A stretch of 64,000 nt of DNA from Rhodobacterales bacterium (GTDB lineage: Bacteria; Pseudomonadota; Alphaproteobacteria; Rhizobiales; Stappiaceae), in NCBI GenBank assembly GCA_008107755.1, contig VIRH01000103.1:1-64000 (forward strand), in the 5' to 3' direction. Of the stretch, positions 25,428 through 37,457 are shown piece by piece. Numbering within the stretch: position 1 is the first letter of the stretch; every line of letters starts with the position of its first letter. The position numbers and the translations under genes were made by a program. The notes below the pieces were generated by a model that worked only from the letters and a program-made list of their open reading frames with translations, was not told the origin of the DNA and searched no databases.

Positions 25428-27557
25428 TTATTCGGCATCTTCCTTCGGAATTTCCTTGCCGGTCTCCTGGTCGACGACTTTCATGGACAGGCGAACCTTG
25501 CCACGCTCATCGAAGCCCATCAGCTTGACCCAGACCTTGTCGCCTTCCTTGATCACGTCGGTGACCTTGGCAACCTTTTTCGGAGCCAGCTGCGAAATGT
25601 GGACGAGACCGTCCTTCGCGCCGAAGAAGTTCACGAACGCGCCAAAGTCGACGCATTTCACGACCGTGCCTTCGTAGATCATGCCCACTTCCGGCTCGGC
25701 GGCAATGGAGTTGATCCAGTTGACCGCTGCCTTGATGGCCTTGCCGTCGGCAGATGCGATCTTGACGGTGCCGTCGTCCTCGATGTTGACCTTGGCGCCG
25801 GTCTTTTCCACGATTTCGCGGATGACCTTGCCGCCGGAGCCGATGACTTCACGGATCTTGTCGACCGGAATCTTCATCATCTCGATGCGCGGCGCATGTT
25901 CGCCAAGCTCGGAACGGGCTTCGGTGATCGCGTTGGACATTTCGCCGAGGATATGGATACGGCCACCCTTGGCCTGGCCGAGTGCGACCTTCATGATCTC
26001 TTCGGTGATACCGTCGATCTTGATGTCCATCTGCAGCGAGGTGATGCCGTTCTCGGTGCCTGCGACCTTGAAGTCCATGTCGCCGAGGTGATCCTCGTCG
26101 CCCAGGATATCGGAAAGAACCGCGAAGCGTTCGCCGTCCTTGATCAGTCCCATGGCGATACCCGCAACCGGCGCCTTCAGCGGAACGCCAGCGTCCATAA
26201 GAGCCAGCGAGGTGCCGCAGACGGTCGCCATGGAGGACGAACCGTTGGATTCGGTGATCTCGGACACGACGCGTACGGTGTACGGGAAGTCGTGGTGGGC
26301 CGGCATCATCGGATGGATGGCGCGCCATGCGAGCTTGCCATGGCCGATTTCGCGGCGCCCCGGGGAGCCCATGCGGCCGGTTTCACCGACGGAATAGGGC
26401 GGGAAGTTGTAGTGCAGCATGAAGTGCGACTTCACGGTGCCTTCGAGCAGATCTATGAACTGCTCGTCTTCGCCGGTGCCGAGGGTGGCGACGACGAGGC
26501 CCTGGGTTTCACCGCGCGTGAAGAGCGAGGACCCGTGGGCGCGCGACAGGATGCCGACTTCGGAAGAAATCTGGCGAACGGTGGACAGGTCGCGTCCGTC
26601 GATGCGGGTGCCGGTGTCCAGGATGGCACCACGAACGATCTCTGCTTCCAGCTTCTTGAACTGGTCGCCCAGAACCGTGCTTTCGACAGCTTCGCCTTCG
26701 GCGGCGTTGGTGATCAGCGCTTCCACGACCTTGGCCTTGGCGGCGTCCACCGCGCTCTTGCGCTCGGTCTTGGAGGTGATCTTGTAGGCAGCCGTCAGAT
26801 CGTCGGCAGCAATCGACTTGACCTTGGCAAACAGCTCGGAGTGATCCGGCAGGGTCAGTGCGCGCGGTTCCTTGGCAGCGGTTTCCGCCAGCTTGATGAT
26901 CGCGTCGATGACCGGCTGGAAGCCCTTGTGGCCGAACATGACGGCGCCGAGCATGATCTCTTCATCGAGTTCCCTGGCTTCGGATTCCACCATCAGGACG
27001 GCGTCGTTGGTTCCTGCAACGACCAGATCCAGAGAGGATTCGACCATGTCGTCGACGAGCGGGTTCAGAACGTATTCGCCGTTGATGTAGCCAACGCGCG
27101 CGCCGCCGATCGGGCCCATGAACGGAACGCCGGACAGGGTCAGGGCTGCAGAAGATGCAACCATCGCCAGGATGTCCGGAGCGTTTTCCAGATCGTGGGA
27201 CAGAACCGTGATGACGACCTGGGTGTCATTCTTGTAGCCGTCGGCGAAGAGCGGACGGATCGGACGGTCGATCAGGCGGGACGTCAGGGTCTCATGCTCG
27301 GACGGACGGCCTTCGCGCTTGAAGTAGCCACCCGGGATCTTACCAGCGGCAAATGCCTTTTCCTGGTAGTTCACGGTGAGCGGGAAGAAATCCTGGCCAG
27401 GCTTGGGTTCCTTGGCGGAAACGACCGTCGCCAGAACCTTGGTTTCGCCATAGGTCGCCATGACGGCGCCATCGGCCTGACGGGCTACCTTGCCCGTTTC
27501 GAGGACGAGCGGGCGTCCGCCCCACTCGACTTCTACACGATGAATATCAAACATCAT
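25428..27557 (-). CDS. pnp: Polyribonucleotide nucleotidyltransferase (PNPase)
   Basis: 3'-5' exoribonuclease of the degradosome. The 709-aa protein has two RNase PH-like domains, the helical linker, then a KH domain ([20 protein letters not shown], about 560-580) and a C-terminal S1 domain ([19 protein letters not shown]). The catalytic region includes [19 protein letters not shown]. It follows rpsO as in most bacteria, with a 274-nt intergenic that contains the rpsO terminator and probably the pnp leader. In E. coli that leader is the site of RNase III/PNPase autoregulation; here it is only a candidate. Confidence 0.98.
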   Translation of the reverse strand: MMFDIHRVEVEWGGRPLVLETGKVARQADGAVMATYGETKVLATVVSAKEPKPGQDFFPLTVNYQEKAFAAGKIPGGYFKREGRPSEHETLTSRLIDRPIRPLFADGYKNDTQVVITVLSHDLENAPDILAMVASSAALTLSGVPFMGPIGGARVGYINGEYVLNPLVDDMVESSLDLVVAGTNDAVLMVESEARELDEEIMLGAVMFGHKGFQPVIDAIIKLAETAAKEPRALTLPDHSELFAKVKSIAADDLTAAYKITSKTERKSAVDAAKAKVVEALITNAAEGEAVESTVLGDQFKKLEAEIVRGAILDTGTRIDGRDLSTVRQISSEVGILSRAHGSSLFTRGETQGLVVATLGTGEDEQFIDLLEGTVKSHFMLHYNFPPYSVGETGRMGSPGRREIGHGKLAWRAIHPMMPAHHDFPYTVRVVSEITESNGSSSMATVCGTSLALMDAGVPLKAPVAGIAMGLIKDGERFAVLSDILGDEDHLGDMDFKVAGTENGITSLQMDIKIDGITEEIMKVALGQAKGGRIHILGEMSNAITEARSELGEHAPRIEMMKIPVDKIREVIGSGGKVIREIVEKTGAKVNIEDDGTVKIASADGKAIKAAVNWINSIAAEPEVGMIYEGTVVKCVDFGAFVNFFGAKDGLVHISQLAPKKVAKVTDVIKEGDKVWVKLMGFDERGKVRLSMKVVDQETGKEIPKEDAE

Positions 27558-27750
27558 CTGTCCTTACAGCTTTGTCCCCTCGAGGCTGCTTTCGGTACAG
27601 CTCGCGGATAACGGACACATTCCCGGTCGGCCCCGTATGGGCCGGTTACCGGCGGACAGGCCACGGGCAAGACGACGAGCTGCTTTCGCGAATAGATAGC
27701 GGAAAGAAGCCGGCAATCCTGCCCCATGACGTGTCACGAGGTTTCTATAG

Positions 27751-27778
27751 AGCGATTTCCAGTAAATGGAAACGCTTT
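27751..27778. repeat. Short palindromic element in the rpsO-pnp spacer
   Basis: AGCGaTTTCCA-GTAAA-TGGAAAcGCT is an almost perfect dyad preceded by CTATAG. Similar CTAGAGC...TTTCCA...TGGAAA palindromes are scattered through Rhizobiales genomes; this match is from memory. Only one copy is present here. It lies just downstream of the rpsO terminator hairpin. Confidence 0.45.
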
Positions 27779-27813
27779 AAAAAAACGCGGCGGACTTTGC
27801 GCCCGCCGCGTTG
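27779..27813 (-). terminator. Intrinsic terminator after rpsO
   Basis: On the minus strand AACGCGGCGG-GCGCAAAGT-CCGCCGCGTT is followed by TTTTTTA. It begins about 20 nt after the rpsO stop, separating rpsO from pnp, with read-through or a second promoter expected for pnp. Confidence 0.88.
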
Positions 27814-27831
27814 GAACAGTTTGCTGCGACC

Positions 27832-28101
27832 TTAGCGGCGAATGCCGAGGCGCTCGATGAGCGTCTTGTAACGCTCTTCGCTCTTGCCGCGCGTGTAGTC
27901 CAGAAGGGACCGGCGCTGCGCAACCATCTTCAGAAGTCCGCGGCGGGAGTGATTGTCCTTGCCATGGCCCTTGAAGTGTTCGGTCAGGTTGGTGATCCGC
28001 TCGGTCAGAATTGCGATCTGGACTTCCGGGGAACCCGTGTCGCCTTCCTTGGTCGCGAATTCCTTGATGAGCTCAGCTTTACGCTCTGCTGTAATCGACA
28101 T
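27832..28101 (-). CDS. rpsO: 30S ribosomal protein S15
   Basis: Primary 16S rRNA-binding protein of 89 aa, exactly the family length. Hallmarks: [41 protein letters not shown] and [16 protein letters not shown]. It lies between truB and pnp as usual. Two strong hairpins in the 212-nt upstream gap could be an S15 autoregulatory leader. Confidence 0.98.
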   Translation of the reverse strand: MSITAERKAELIKEFATKEGDTGSPEVQIAILTERITNLTEHFKGHGKDNHSRRGLLKMVAQRRSLLDYTRGKSEERYKTLIERLGIRR

Positions 28102-28126
28102 CGCTCTTTCCTTTCGAAGAGTGGCG

Positions 28127-28142
28127 GTCCGGTTGGCCGGAC
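28127..28142 (-). promoter_or_regulatory. Leader hairpin 26 nt upstream of rpsO
   Basis: GTCCGG-NNNN-CCGGAC forms a 6-bp stem with a tetraloop. A second, longer hairpin (ATCGGGCA-NNNN-TGCCCGAT, perfect 8-bp stem) lies at 28224-28243. Together they make a structured 5' leader. S15 regulates itself through leader RNA in several bacterial groups, so this is a candidate site, not a demonstrated one. Confidence 0.4.
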
Positions 28143-28313
28143 ACGTTGAACTGCCGGATGACCGGCGCGTCCGATTTTCTCCTCAAGCCGAGATGTCGGT
28201 CAGCAAGGGAGTCCGTCGGACGTATCGGGCATCAGTGCCCGATGGCGGCGGTATATGGCAGAAAACATGTAAAAAGGCCAGCGCTTTCTCATTGTCGCCG
28301 CCGGCGGCTTCCA

Positions 28314-29258
28314 TCACAGATGGAACACCCGGGTCGGCTGGAAGCGGCCCTTTTCAATGGATCCGATGGCAACCGGAACGCTTGCATGGCTGGCGAACGC
28401 GACCTCGGTATTGAGCGGTGCATCGCGGCCGCGCATCAGCACGGCCATACCCTTGCGGATCTTCGCCGCATCGTCGAGCGAAACCGGAACCTCCACCAGG
28501 TTGTCCATCGCCTCGCGCACGGGCAGGATGAATTCCTCGACGAGCACGTCGACACTCGCGCCTTCTTCCAGTTCCTCCGCGGCTTCCAGGATCTCGTCCA
28601 GGGCAACGAGGTCGTCCTCGCCGAACGGGCCCACCAGAAGGCGGCGCAGTTCCGTTACATGGCCGCAGGTATCAAGGCGCCGTCCGAGATCGCGGGCAAG
28701 CGCGCGCACATAGGTGCCCTTGCCGCATTCCGCTTCGAAGACAGCGCGGTTTTCGTCCGGACACTCCACCAGATCCAACCTGTGGACATCAATGGGTCGG
28801 GCCGCAAGCTCGACGTCCTCGCCTTCGCGGGCAAGATCATAGGCGCGCTCGCCGCCGACCTTGATCGCGGAGAATTTGGGCGGGACCTGCATGATCGTGC
28901 CGACGAATTCGCCCAGCACCGATGCAATCGCCTCGGCGTCCGGGCGGATGTCGGAGGTGGCCACGACTTCGCCCTCGGTGTCGTCGGTGTTGGTTTCCGT
29001 GCCCCAGGTCACCTCGAAGCGATAGACCTTGCGGCCGTCCATGACGAAGGGAACGGTCTTGGTCGCCTCACCGAAGGCAACCGGCAGCAGGCCGGAGGCG
29101 CGCGGGTCGAGCGTGCCCGCATGGCCGACCTTCTGCGGCGAAAAGATCCGCTTGATTCGGCCCAAGGCCTCGTTCGACGTCAGGCCGTAGGGCTTGTCGA
29201 GCACGAGCCAGCCGTTGATGGTGTTCTTTTTTCTTTTGATCTGTTTCTGCCGTGCCAT
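28314..29258 (-). CDS. truB: tRNA pseudouridine(55) synthase TruB
   Basis: Makes pseudouridine 55 in tRNA T-loops. The 314-aa protein has GWLVLDKPYGLTSN near the N-terminus, the catalytic GHAGTLDPRASGLLPVAFGEATK with nucleophile Asp at about 50, and KVYRFEVTWGTET. A basic start (MARQKQIKRKK) precedes the domain. Normally rbfA lies directly upstream; here a lipoprotein gene intervenes. Confidence 0.97.
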   Translation of the reverse strand: MARQKQIKRKKNTINGWLVLDKPYGLTSNEALGRIKRIFSPQKVGHAGTLDPRASGLLPVAFGEATKTVPFVMDGRKVYRFEVTWGTETNTDDTEGEVVATSDIRPDAEAIASVLGEFVGTIMQVPPKFSAIKVGGERAYDLAREGEDVELAARPIDVHRLDLVECPDENRAVFEAECGKGTYVRALARDLGRRLDTCGHVTELRRLLVGPFGEDDLVALDEILEAAEELEEGASVDVLVEEFILPVREAMDNLVEVPVSLDDAAKIRKGMAVLMRGRDAPLNTEVAFASHASVPVAIGSIEKGRFQPTRVFHL

Positions 29259-29396
29259 GAGGACGCTTCATCATGAGTGAAATTAGGAGATTGCGATAAA
29301 CGAAAAATCCGCCTGCCGAAACCACGATCCATGATCGCACCCAAACGGAAGTCCGCTGCTTTCAGCAAGGCGTTCAGCCTGTTCCTGCGAAATCGA

Positions 29397-29837
29397 CTAT
29401 CGGCAATAGGTCACCAGATTGCCGACCTTCTTCGGCTTGGACAGGTCGCAGACCACGTCCCAGGTCGCGGAATATCCTGTTCCGCTATCGCTTAGCCCGA
29501 CGAAGTCTTCCTGACCGACCCGGATAGCGAGATGAACCTGCAGCATTTCATCGCCGATCAGATGAACCATCTTGACCCCTCGCAGCGGGCCGACCTTGAA
29601 GCGGCCATTCGCATCGGTTCTCGTCACCGCGCGCCTTGGGGTTTCCGCAGGTTGCGAAGATGCATCTTCGATAGGTGATGACGCCACCAACTCGATCTGC
29701 GCATTTTCAACCGGCACACCGCCCTTTAGCAGCACGCCCGAGATCTCCGGCGCACGGTCACGAGAAACGGGGAACACACATGCGGATGTCGCTGCGGCCA
29801 ACATGATGGCTGCAATTATTCTCAAAACCGGCGTCAT
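29397..29837 (-). CDS. Predicted outer-membrane/periplasmic lipoprotein, unknown function
   Basis: A 146-aa protein with a lipoprotein signal peptide: a hydrophobic core IIAAIMLAAA followed by lipobox TSAC (Cys20). The mature part has ISGVLLKGGVPVENAQIELV and TRTDANGRFKVGPLRG, the pattern of a carboxypeptidase-regulatory-like or transthyretin-like beta-sandwich, and ends with three cysteines in total including DVVCDLSKP and VTYCR that could form a disulfide. I do not recognise a specific family. It is inserted between rbfA and truB with 99- and 138-bp AT-richer flanks, and is probably expressed separately from the ribosome genes. Confidence 0.82.
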   Translation of the reverse strand: MTPVLRIIAAIMLAAATSACVFPVSRDRAPEISGVLLKGGVPVENAQIELVASSPIEDASSQPAETPRRAVTRTDANGRFKVGPLRGVKMVHLIGDEMLQVHLAIRVGQEDFVGLSDSGTGYSATWDVVCDLSKPKKVGNLVTYCR

Positions 29838-29936
29838 CTCTCAAACCATTTACTGATTGGGCAATGCGCAACGTATGCCAAATTCGCCTTCACACGACTT
29901 CAGCCTTTAACGCAATTTCTGGCGTCAACGAGGACA

Positions 29937-30362
29937 TCAGTCTTCGCCAGCGGTCCCGTCGTCTTCATCCGCACCAAGATCCTTGGCGACATCCGGGGAA
30001 TGCAGCAGGGTGCCGATGCGGTCATCGTCGTCGAACCGGGTGTCCAGGACAAAGCGCAGGTCAGGCATGTACTTCATCGTCAGGCGACGAGAAACCTGGC
30101 CGCGCAGATATTTGGCGCTGCGGTTGAGAGCCTTTTCCACCTTGTCCGCATTCCTGCCACCCAGCGGCATGACGAGACAGGTCGCCACGCGCAGGTCCGG
30201 CGTCATGCGCACTTCGGGAATGGTGAGGATTGCGCCGTCCAGGTCCGGATCGGAGAACTCGCCTCTGGTGAAGATGTCGGACAGCTCCTTGCGCACCGTC
30301 TCGCCAACGCGAAGCTGGCGCTGGGATGGCCCGCGGCTGTCCTGTCCGTGATGTCTTGCCAT
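29937..30362 (-). CDS. rbfA: Ribosome-binding factor A
   Basis: Late 30S maturation factor. The 141-aa product begins MARHHGQDSRGPSQRQLRVGE (an AGGA sequence about 9 nt upstream supports this start) and contains the RbfA core LTIPEVRMTPDLRVATCLV and SAKYLRGQVSRRLTMKYMPDLRFVLD. The C-terminus is an acidic tail (LGADEDDGTAGED). A 235-bp gap separates it from infB. Confidence 0.96.
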   Translation of the reverse strand: MARHHGQDSRGPSQRQLRVGETVRKELSDIFTRGEFSDPDLDGAILTIPEVRMTPDLRVATCLVMPLGGRNADKVEKALNRSAKYLRGQVSRRLTMKYMPDLRFVLDTRFDDDDRIGTLLHSPDVAKDLGADEDDGTAGED

Positions 30363-30547
30363 TATCGTTTTCCTAGCATCACTCGTCACATGTTTCGCCT
30401 CGCACTCGGCGGGCGCCATTGCCGGGCCCAGGGTCGGCGATCCATGCGAGATCCTACCACATCGGCGGTGTGCCCTTGGGACAGGAAGCGCATGAATGCC
30501 ATGGGCCAGCCACGGCAGGACGGAGAAACAGTGGTCCGGATGTGACA

Positions 30548-30573
30548 GCAGCGGCTTTCGAAAAAGCCGCTGC
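30548..30573 (-). terminator. Hairpin after infB
   Basis: GCAGCGGCTTT and AAAGCCGCTGC pair in a strong stem 25 nt after the infB stop. The U-run lies inside the stem-loop rather than after it, so termination may be partial; it could also be an mRNA processing signal ahead of rbfA. Confidence 0.5.
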
Positions 30574-30597
30574 CGATGTGTCGTTATGCTGTAGCGA

Positions 30598-33312
<2,715 letters not shown>

Positions 33313-33341
33313 ATTGCCTTCAGTCCTGCGCAACGGCCCTG

Positions 33342-34007
33342 CTATGCGTTGCTCTCTTCGTCGCTTGCCGCGGGAGTTCCGCGAAAACGCTCCATTTCAC
33401 GCACTCGTGAGAGGAAGTTTTCACTCGCCTGACCCGCAAGCAGTGCAGCATGTATCACATTTGACCGGCCCAATGCCAAATCCAATTGAGCCGAATCGAA
33501 CAAACGGACGATTTGGAACCCGTTTGCTTCTTTTTCCTGTCCGGCGGCCACAGCCGCCAGCTTGTTAACTCCGTCCTCCGACGCGTCGGAGGCATGGATC
33601 AGCCCGGCAACGGAATCCCGCCGCAGGGCTGCTTCAACCTTCGCGTATCCGGTTACCAGCTCGCCGGCCTTGCGCGACATGGAAAGCGCCTGCAGCGCAG
33701 ATCTTTCCAGTAGCGCGTCGACCCGGTCTGCCAACCCGGCCTCGACAACGGCTTCACCCTTGAAGCCCCTGCCGAATACCTTCTTGCGGTCCTTTTCCGC
33801 GGTGGCGACGGCGTCCTTAGACGCCCTCACCCAGACCCCGCGGCCTGGAAGGACCCGCTTGAGGTCCGGAACAACCCGATCCTCAGGATCGAGAACGAAC
33901 CGGATCAGCTGATCCACCGGCAGAACCTCCCGCGTGACGGCACATTGCCGTTCGGTCGGTTCATTCTTCTTTGGCACGTCGCCACTCCTCCGGACCATGC
34001 CGAACAT
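33342..34007 (-). CDS. YlxR (DUF448)/L7Ae-fold RNA-binding protein
   Basis: A 221-aa fusion common in alphaproteobacteria. The N-terminal half is a YlxR domain ([21 protein letters not shown], then [14 protein letters not shown], with the conserved GRGxWV). The second half resembles the L7Ae/ribosomal L30e fold ([42 protein letters not shown]). YlxR proteins bind RNase P RNA or ribosomal RNA in other bacteria. It sits between nusA and infB, its conserved position. An ATG three codons downstream is an equally possible start. Confidence 0.93.
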   Translation of the reverse strand: MFGMVRRSGDVPKKNEPTERQCAVTREVLPVDQLIRFVLDPEDRVVPDLKRVLPGRGVWVRASKDAVATAEKDRKKVFGRGFKGEAVVEAGLADRVDALLERSALQALSMSRKAGELVTGYAKVEAALRRDSVAGLIHASDASEDGVNKLAAVAAGQEKEANGFQIVRLFDSAQLDLALGRSNVIHAALLAGQASENFLSRVREMERFRGTPAASDEESNA

Positions 34008-34094
34008 GAGCCCCGAAGAGCACCAGCGCCGCCCGTACCATCATACACTTTACTGCCTCCGGCGCAGCGGCGCCGAAGCATTTCCGTCAAGCCG

Positions 34095-35753
34095 TCAGCC
34101 GTTCAGAATGGCGCCTGCAGGCGCTTCTTCCTCGGCTTCACCGACAGCTTCCAGGTCTTCTTCCTCGACATCGGCTTCGTCGTCGGCCGCCTGCGCGGCA
34201 AGTTCTTCCTCGGTCACCCAGCCGGCTTCGAGCCGGGCCGCCATGACCATGTTCTCGGCATCGGCCCTGGAAACGTCAAAGCCGCTCAGCGCACCGTCGA
34301 AACGCTTGGTTTCTCCGTCCTTACGCTCGACCCAGCCGATCAGATCGTCAGCCGCACAGCCCGCCAGGTCTTCCATCGTCTTGATGTCGTCCTTGCCGAG
34401 CGCGACCATCATAGCCGTTGTCAGGCCGTCGATCGAGCGAAGGTCGTCGGAAACACCTAGCGAAACCCGCTCTTCGTCGAGCTTGGATTCAAGTTCGGCA
34501 AGATAGTCGCGGGCACGGGCCTGGATCTCGACAGCGGTTTCGTCGTCGAAGCCCTCGATCATCGAGATTTCGTCGAGTTCCACGTAGGCAACTTCCTCAA
34601 CCGAGGTGAAGCCTTCGGTGGCCAGAAGCTGACCGACCATCTCGTCCACGTTGAGGGCTTCCATGAAGAGCTGCGAGCGCTCCTGGAACTCCTTCTGGCG
34701 GCGGTCCGATTCTTCCTGTTCCGTCATGATGTCGATCGCCCAGCCCGTAAGCTGGGATGCAAGACGCACGTTCTGGCCGCGGCGTCCGATCGCCAATGAT
34801 AGTTGGTCATCCGGAACGACAACTTCAATACGTTCGGCATCTTCGTCCAGAACGACCTTGGCCACTTCGGCCGGCTGAAGCGCGTTGACGATGAACGTCG
34901 CCGGCTCGTCGTTCCACGGAATGATGTCGATCTTCTCGCCCTGCAATTCGCCGACAACCGCCTGAACGCGGCTGCCGCGCATACCAACGCAGGCGCCGAC
35001 CGGATCGATGGAGCTGTCCTTGGAGATCACCGCGATCTTGGCGCGCGACCCCGGGTCGCGTGCCACCGACTTGATCTCGATGACACCGTCGTAGATTTCC
35101 GGAACTTCCTGGGCAAACAGCTTCGCCATGAATTGCGGATGCGTGCGCGACAGGAAGATCTGCGGACCGCGCTGCTCGCGGCGCACATCATAGATGATCG
35201 CGCGGATGCGGTCGCCGGTGCGGAAGATTTCGCGCGGGATCAGTTCGTCGCGGCGCACGATGCCTTCGCCCCGACCGAGATCCACGATGACGTTGCCGTA
35301 TTCGGCCCGCTTGACGACGCCGTTGATGACTTCGCCGACGCGGTCCTTGTATTCGTCGTACTGGCGGTCGCGCTCTGCTTCGCGCACCTTTTGCACGATA
35401 ACCTGCTTTGCGGACTGAGCCGCGATCCGGCCAAAGTCGAGCGGCGGCAGCGGTTCGGCGATGAAGTCACCAAGATTTGCTTCCGGGTTGCGCGCCTGCG
35501 CATCGGTCAGGGCGATCTCGGTGGAAATGTTCTCGACGTGCTCGACGACCTGGAGAAGGCGCTGAAGACGGATGTCGCCAGTCTTCGGATTGATCTCGGC
35601 GCGAACTTCGGTTTCGGTGCCGTAGCGGGAGCGGGCCGCCTTCTGGATCGCATCTTCCATCGCATTGATGACGATCATCCGGTCGATCGACTTCTCCCGT
35701 GCGACAGCGTCAGCGATTTGCAGCAGCTCCAAACGGTTCGCGCTGATTGCCAT
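34095..35753 (-). CDS. nusA: Transcription termination/antitermination protein NusA
   Basis: RNA polymerase-binding factor of 552 aa. N-terminal domain from MAISANRLELLQIADAVAREKSI, S1 domain (about 135-200, VVKRAEYGNVIVDLGRGEG), two KH domains (RGSRVQAVVGELQGEKIDIIPW and RRGQNVRLASQLTGW), and two C-terminal helix-hairpin-helix repeats as in E. coli, ending in an acidic tail. Second gene of the rimP-nusA-ylxR-infB operon. Confidence 0.98.
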   Translation of the reverse strand: MAISANRLELLQIADAVAREKSIDRMIVINAMEDAIQKAARSRYGTETEVRAEINPKTGDIRLQRLLQVVEHVENISTEIALTDAQARNPEANLGDFIAEPLPPLDFGRIAAQSAKQVIVQKVREAERDRQYDEYKDRVGEVINGVVKRAEYGNVIVDLGRGEGIVRRDELIPREIFRTGDRIRAIIYDVRREQRGPQIFLSRTHPQFMAKLFAQEVPEIYDGVIEIKSVARDPGSRAKIAVISKDSSIDPVGACVGMRGSRVQAVVGELQGEKIDIIPWNDEPATFIVNALQPAEVAKVVLDEDAERIEVVVPDDQLSLAIGRRGQNVRLASQLTGWAIDIMTEQEESDRRQKEFQERSQLFMEALNVDEMVGQLLATEGFTSVEEVAYVELDEISMIEGFDDETAVEIQARARDYLAELESKLDEERVSLGVSDDLRSIDGLTTAMMVALGKDDIKTMEDLAGCAADDLIGWVERKDGETKRFDGALSGFDVSRADAENMVMAARLEAGWVTEEELAAQAADDEADVEEEDLEAVGEAEEEAPAGAILNG

Positions 35754-35819
35754 TTTCCACTCCTATTGCGCCGTTGAACCCAGTCGGGCGCGTTTCTTCT
35801 TTGCCGTCCGGCGCGAGGC

Positions 35820-36413
35820 CTAGTTCGGCGAGTTATCCTGTGTCAGCCCGTCTTCCTGTCCCCGGGCGGCAAGCGCCGCCTTTTCGGCCTGAAGCGCCGC
35901 GGTGATCAGTTCGTCGGTCAGAACGAGTTTGGCTTCGCCGATGTCGGCGAGCGGAAGCTCTACCGTGTCGCTTTCGCCTTCGGGAGCATCCGGCAGGCGC
36001 AGCTTGGCCTGGCCGTTTTCAGCGCCCAGCAGCATGCCGCGGAAGCGTTTGCGGCCGTCCTGCAGGACCGCCATCTCGACCTTCAGCTCGTGACCGGCCC
36101 AGCGTTCGAAATCGCCGGCCCGCACCAGCGGGCGGTCGATGCCCGGGGATGAAACTTCAAGATGATATGCCCGGTTGATCGGGTCTTCCACGTCGAGGGC
36201 CGGAGAAACGGCCCGACTGACGGTCTCGCAATCCTCGACGGTCATGGTGCCGTCAGGGCGTTCCGCCATGATCTGCAGCGTGCATCCGTTGGCCGCGCTG
36301 ATCCGGGTGCGCACAAGACGATAACCGAGGTCCTCGATGACCGGTTCAACAATTGCGGCAACACGGGCATCAAGGCCCTGTTCCGTTACAATTCTCGGCT
36401 CGTGTTCGCTCAA
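35820..36413 (-). CDS. rimP: Ribosome maturation factor RimP
   Basis: Needed for 30S assembly. I call a TTG start at 36413 (197 aa, beginning [17 protein letters not shown]) because AGGAG lies six bases upstream; another in-frame TTG 39 nt earlier lacks such a site. Recognisable sequence: [18 protein letters not shown], the [21 protein letters not shown] region, [23 protein letters not shown]. First gene of the transcription/translation operon. Confidence 0.95.
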   Translation of the reverse strand: MSEHEPRIVTEQGLDARVAAIVEPVIEDLGYRLVRTRISAANGCTLQIMAERPDGTMTVEDCETVSRAVSPALDVEDPINRAYHLEVSSPGIDRPLVRAGDFERWAGHELKVEMAVLQDGRKRFRGMLLGAENGQAKLRLPDAPEGESDTVELPLADIGEAKLVLTDELITAALQAEKAALAARGQEDGLTQDNSPN

Positions 36414-36528
36414 ACCTGGCTCCTGTTTACGCCTTGCTCGACTTTCAAGCAAAAGATGCGCCTTGCTGTGGATTTACATTAGGGGCAACCCTGCTGTTGT
36501 TCGGTTCGCTTCGGGACTGTAGCTAAAC

Positions 36529-36560
36529 AAAAAAGAGCGGGTCCCCGGTGGGCCCACTCT
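36529..36560 (-). terminator. Intrinsic terminator of trmB
   Basis: On the minus strand GAGTGGGCCC-ACCG-GGGACCCGCTC (one mismatch) is followed by TTTTTTG. It lies about 125 nt past the trmB stop and isolates the metK-trmB transcript from rimP-nusA. Confidence 0.8.
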
Positions 36561-36684
36561 CAAAATGCCTGATCAGCCACTTGAGGTGAAACACCGGCTG
36601 TATAACGCCAAAGGGGGCGCCAAGGCAAGAGCCCGGGGCAGATTCCGCGCAAAGAAGTTAACCGGAGCGCCGAAGCCGCCGGTT

Positions 36685-37371
36685 TCAGCGCCTTTTGAAG
36701 GTCAGATACCGGCCGATACGGCCCTCGCGGATCGCCTTGGCCTCATAGCGCGTGCCCGGCCAGCCCGCCCAGGGGGTCTTCCAGTCGGAGGCCGTCTGCG
36801 CGGTCCATTCGAAGTCCGGATGCTCGTGGCAATGGCGCAGGGTCCAGTCGACATAGGTGTCGATGTCACTGGCAAAGCGGAACTCGCAGCCCGGGCGAAT
36901 GACGCGGGCATAGCGTGTCAGGTTCTGCTCATTGATGAACCGGCGCTTCCAATGGCGCTTCTTGGGCCAGGGGTCCGGATAAAGCTGATAGGCCAGGTCT
37001 ATGGACGCCGGCGGCAACCAGTCGAGCAGATTGATCGCATCGTCGTCGTAGAGACGGATGTTTGCGAACTCTTCCTCGGAAACGGCAGTCACGACCTTGG
37101 CCATGCTGCCGACGAAAGGCTCGACACCGATGAAGCCGGTGCGCGGCTCAGTGCGGGCGCGGTGGAGCAAATGCTCGCCGCCGCCGAACCCGACCTCCAG
37201 GCAGATGGTATCGACATCGGCCGAAAACAGATCCTTCAGATCCGCCGGAGGGGGCGCATCAAGGTTCAGACCAAGGCGCGGCAATTCATTTTCCATCAGC
37301 GCCTCACGGCGCGGGCTCAGCGGCTTGCCCTTGCGGCGGCCGTAAAAGGAACCTTCGTAGCGGTCGATCAT
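36685..37371 (-). CDS. trmB: tRNA (guanosine(46)-N7)-methyltransferase TrmB
   Basis: SAM-dependent enzyme modifying G46 in the tRNA variable loop. The 228-aa product has the SAM motif [32 protein letters not shown], the [17 protein letters not shown]rmB signature, and [12 protein letters not shown] near the C-terminus. Directly downstream of metK, which makes its cofactor; a perfect hairpin separates the two. Confidence 0.97.
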   Translation of the reverse strand: MIDRYEGSFYGRRKGKPLSPRREALMENELPRLGLNLDAPPPADLKDLFSADVDTICLEVGFGGGEHLLHRARTEPRTGFIGVEPFVGSMAKVVTAVSEEEFANIRLYDDDAINLLDWLPPASIDLAYQLYPDPWPKKRHWKRRFINEQNLTRYARVIRPGCEFRFASDIDTYVDWTLRHCHEHPDFEWTAQTASDWKTPWAGWPGTRYEAKAIREGRIGRYLTFKRR

Positions 37372-37394
37372 GGAAGCAACAGTTTCAAACAGAA

Positions 37395-37419
37395 GATCGC
37401 CGGCCAGCGGCCGGCGATC
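37395..37419 (-). terminator. Perfect hairpin between metK and trmB
   Basis: GATCGCCGGCC-3 nt-GGCCGGCGATC has 11-bp perfect arms. On the minus strand it is followed by TTCTGTTT, moderately U-rich. It may terminate part of the metK transcripts, setting a metK:trmB ratio, or act as a stabiliser. Confidence 0.6.
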
Positions 37420-37457
37420 ATGGTCAGGTTCGTCCGGTCTTTCAGACTGGCGCTCTC

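Noticed and set aside
25419..27611. A 730-codon plus-strand open frame opposite pnp
   Set aside because: Mirror frame of a highly conserved gene in GC-rich DNA; low-complexity Asp/Gly-rich translation without motifs.
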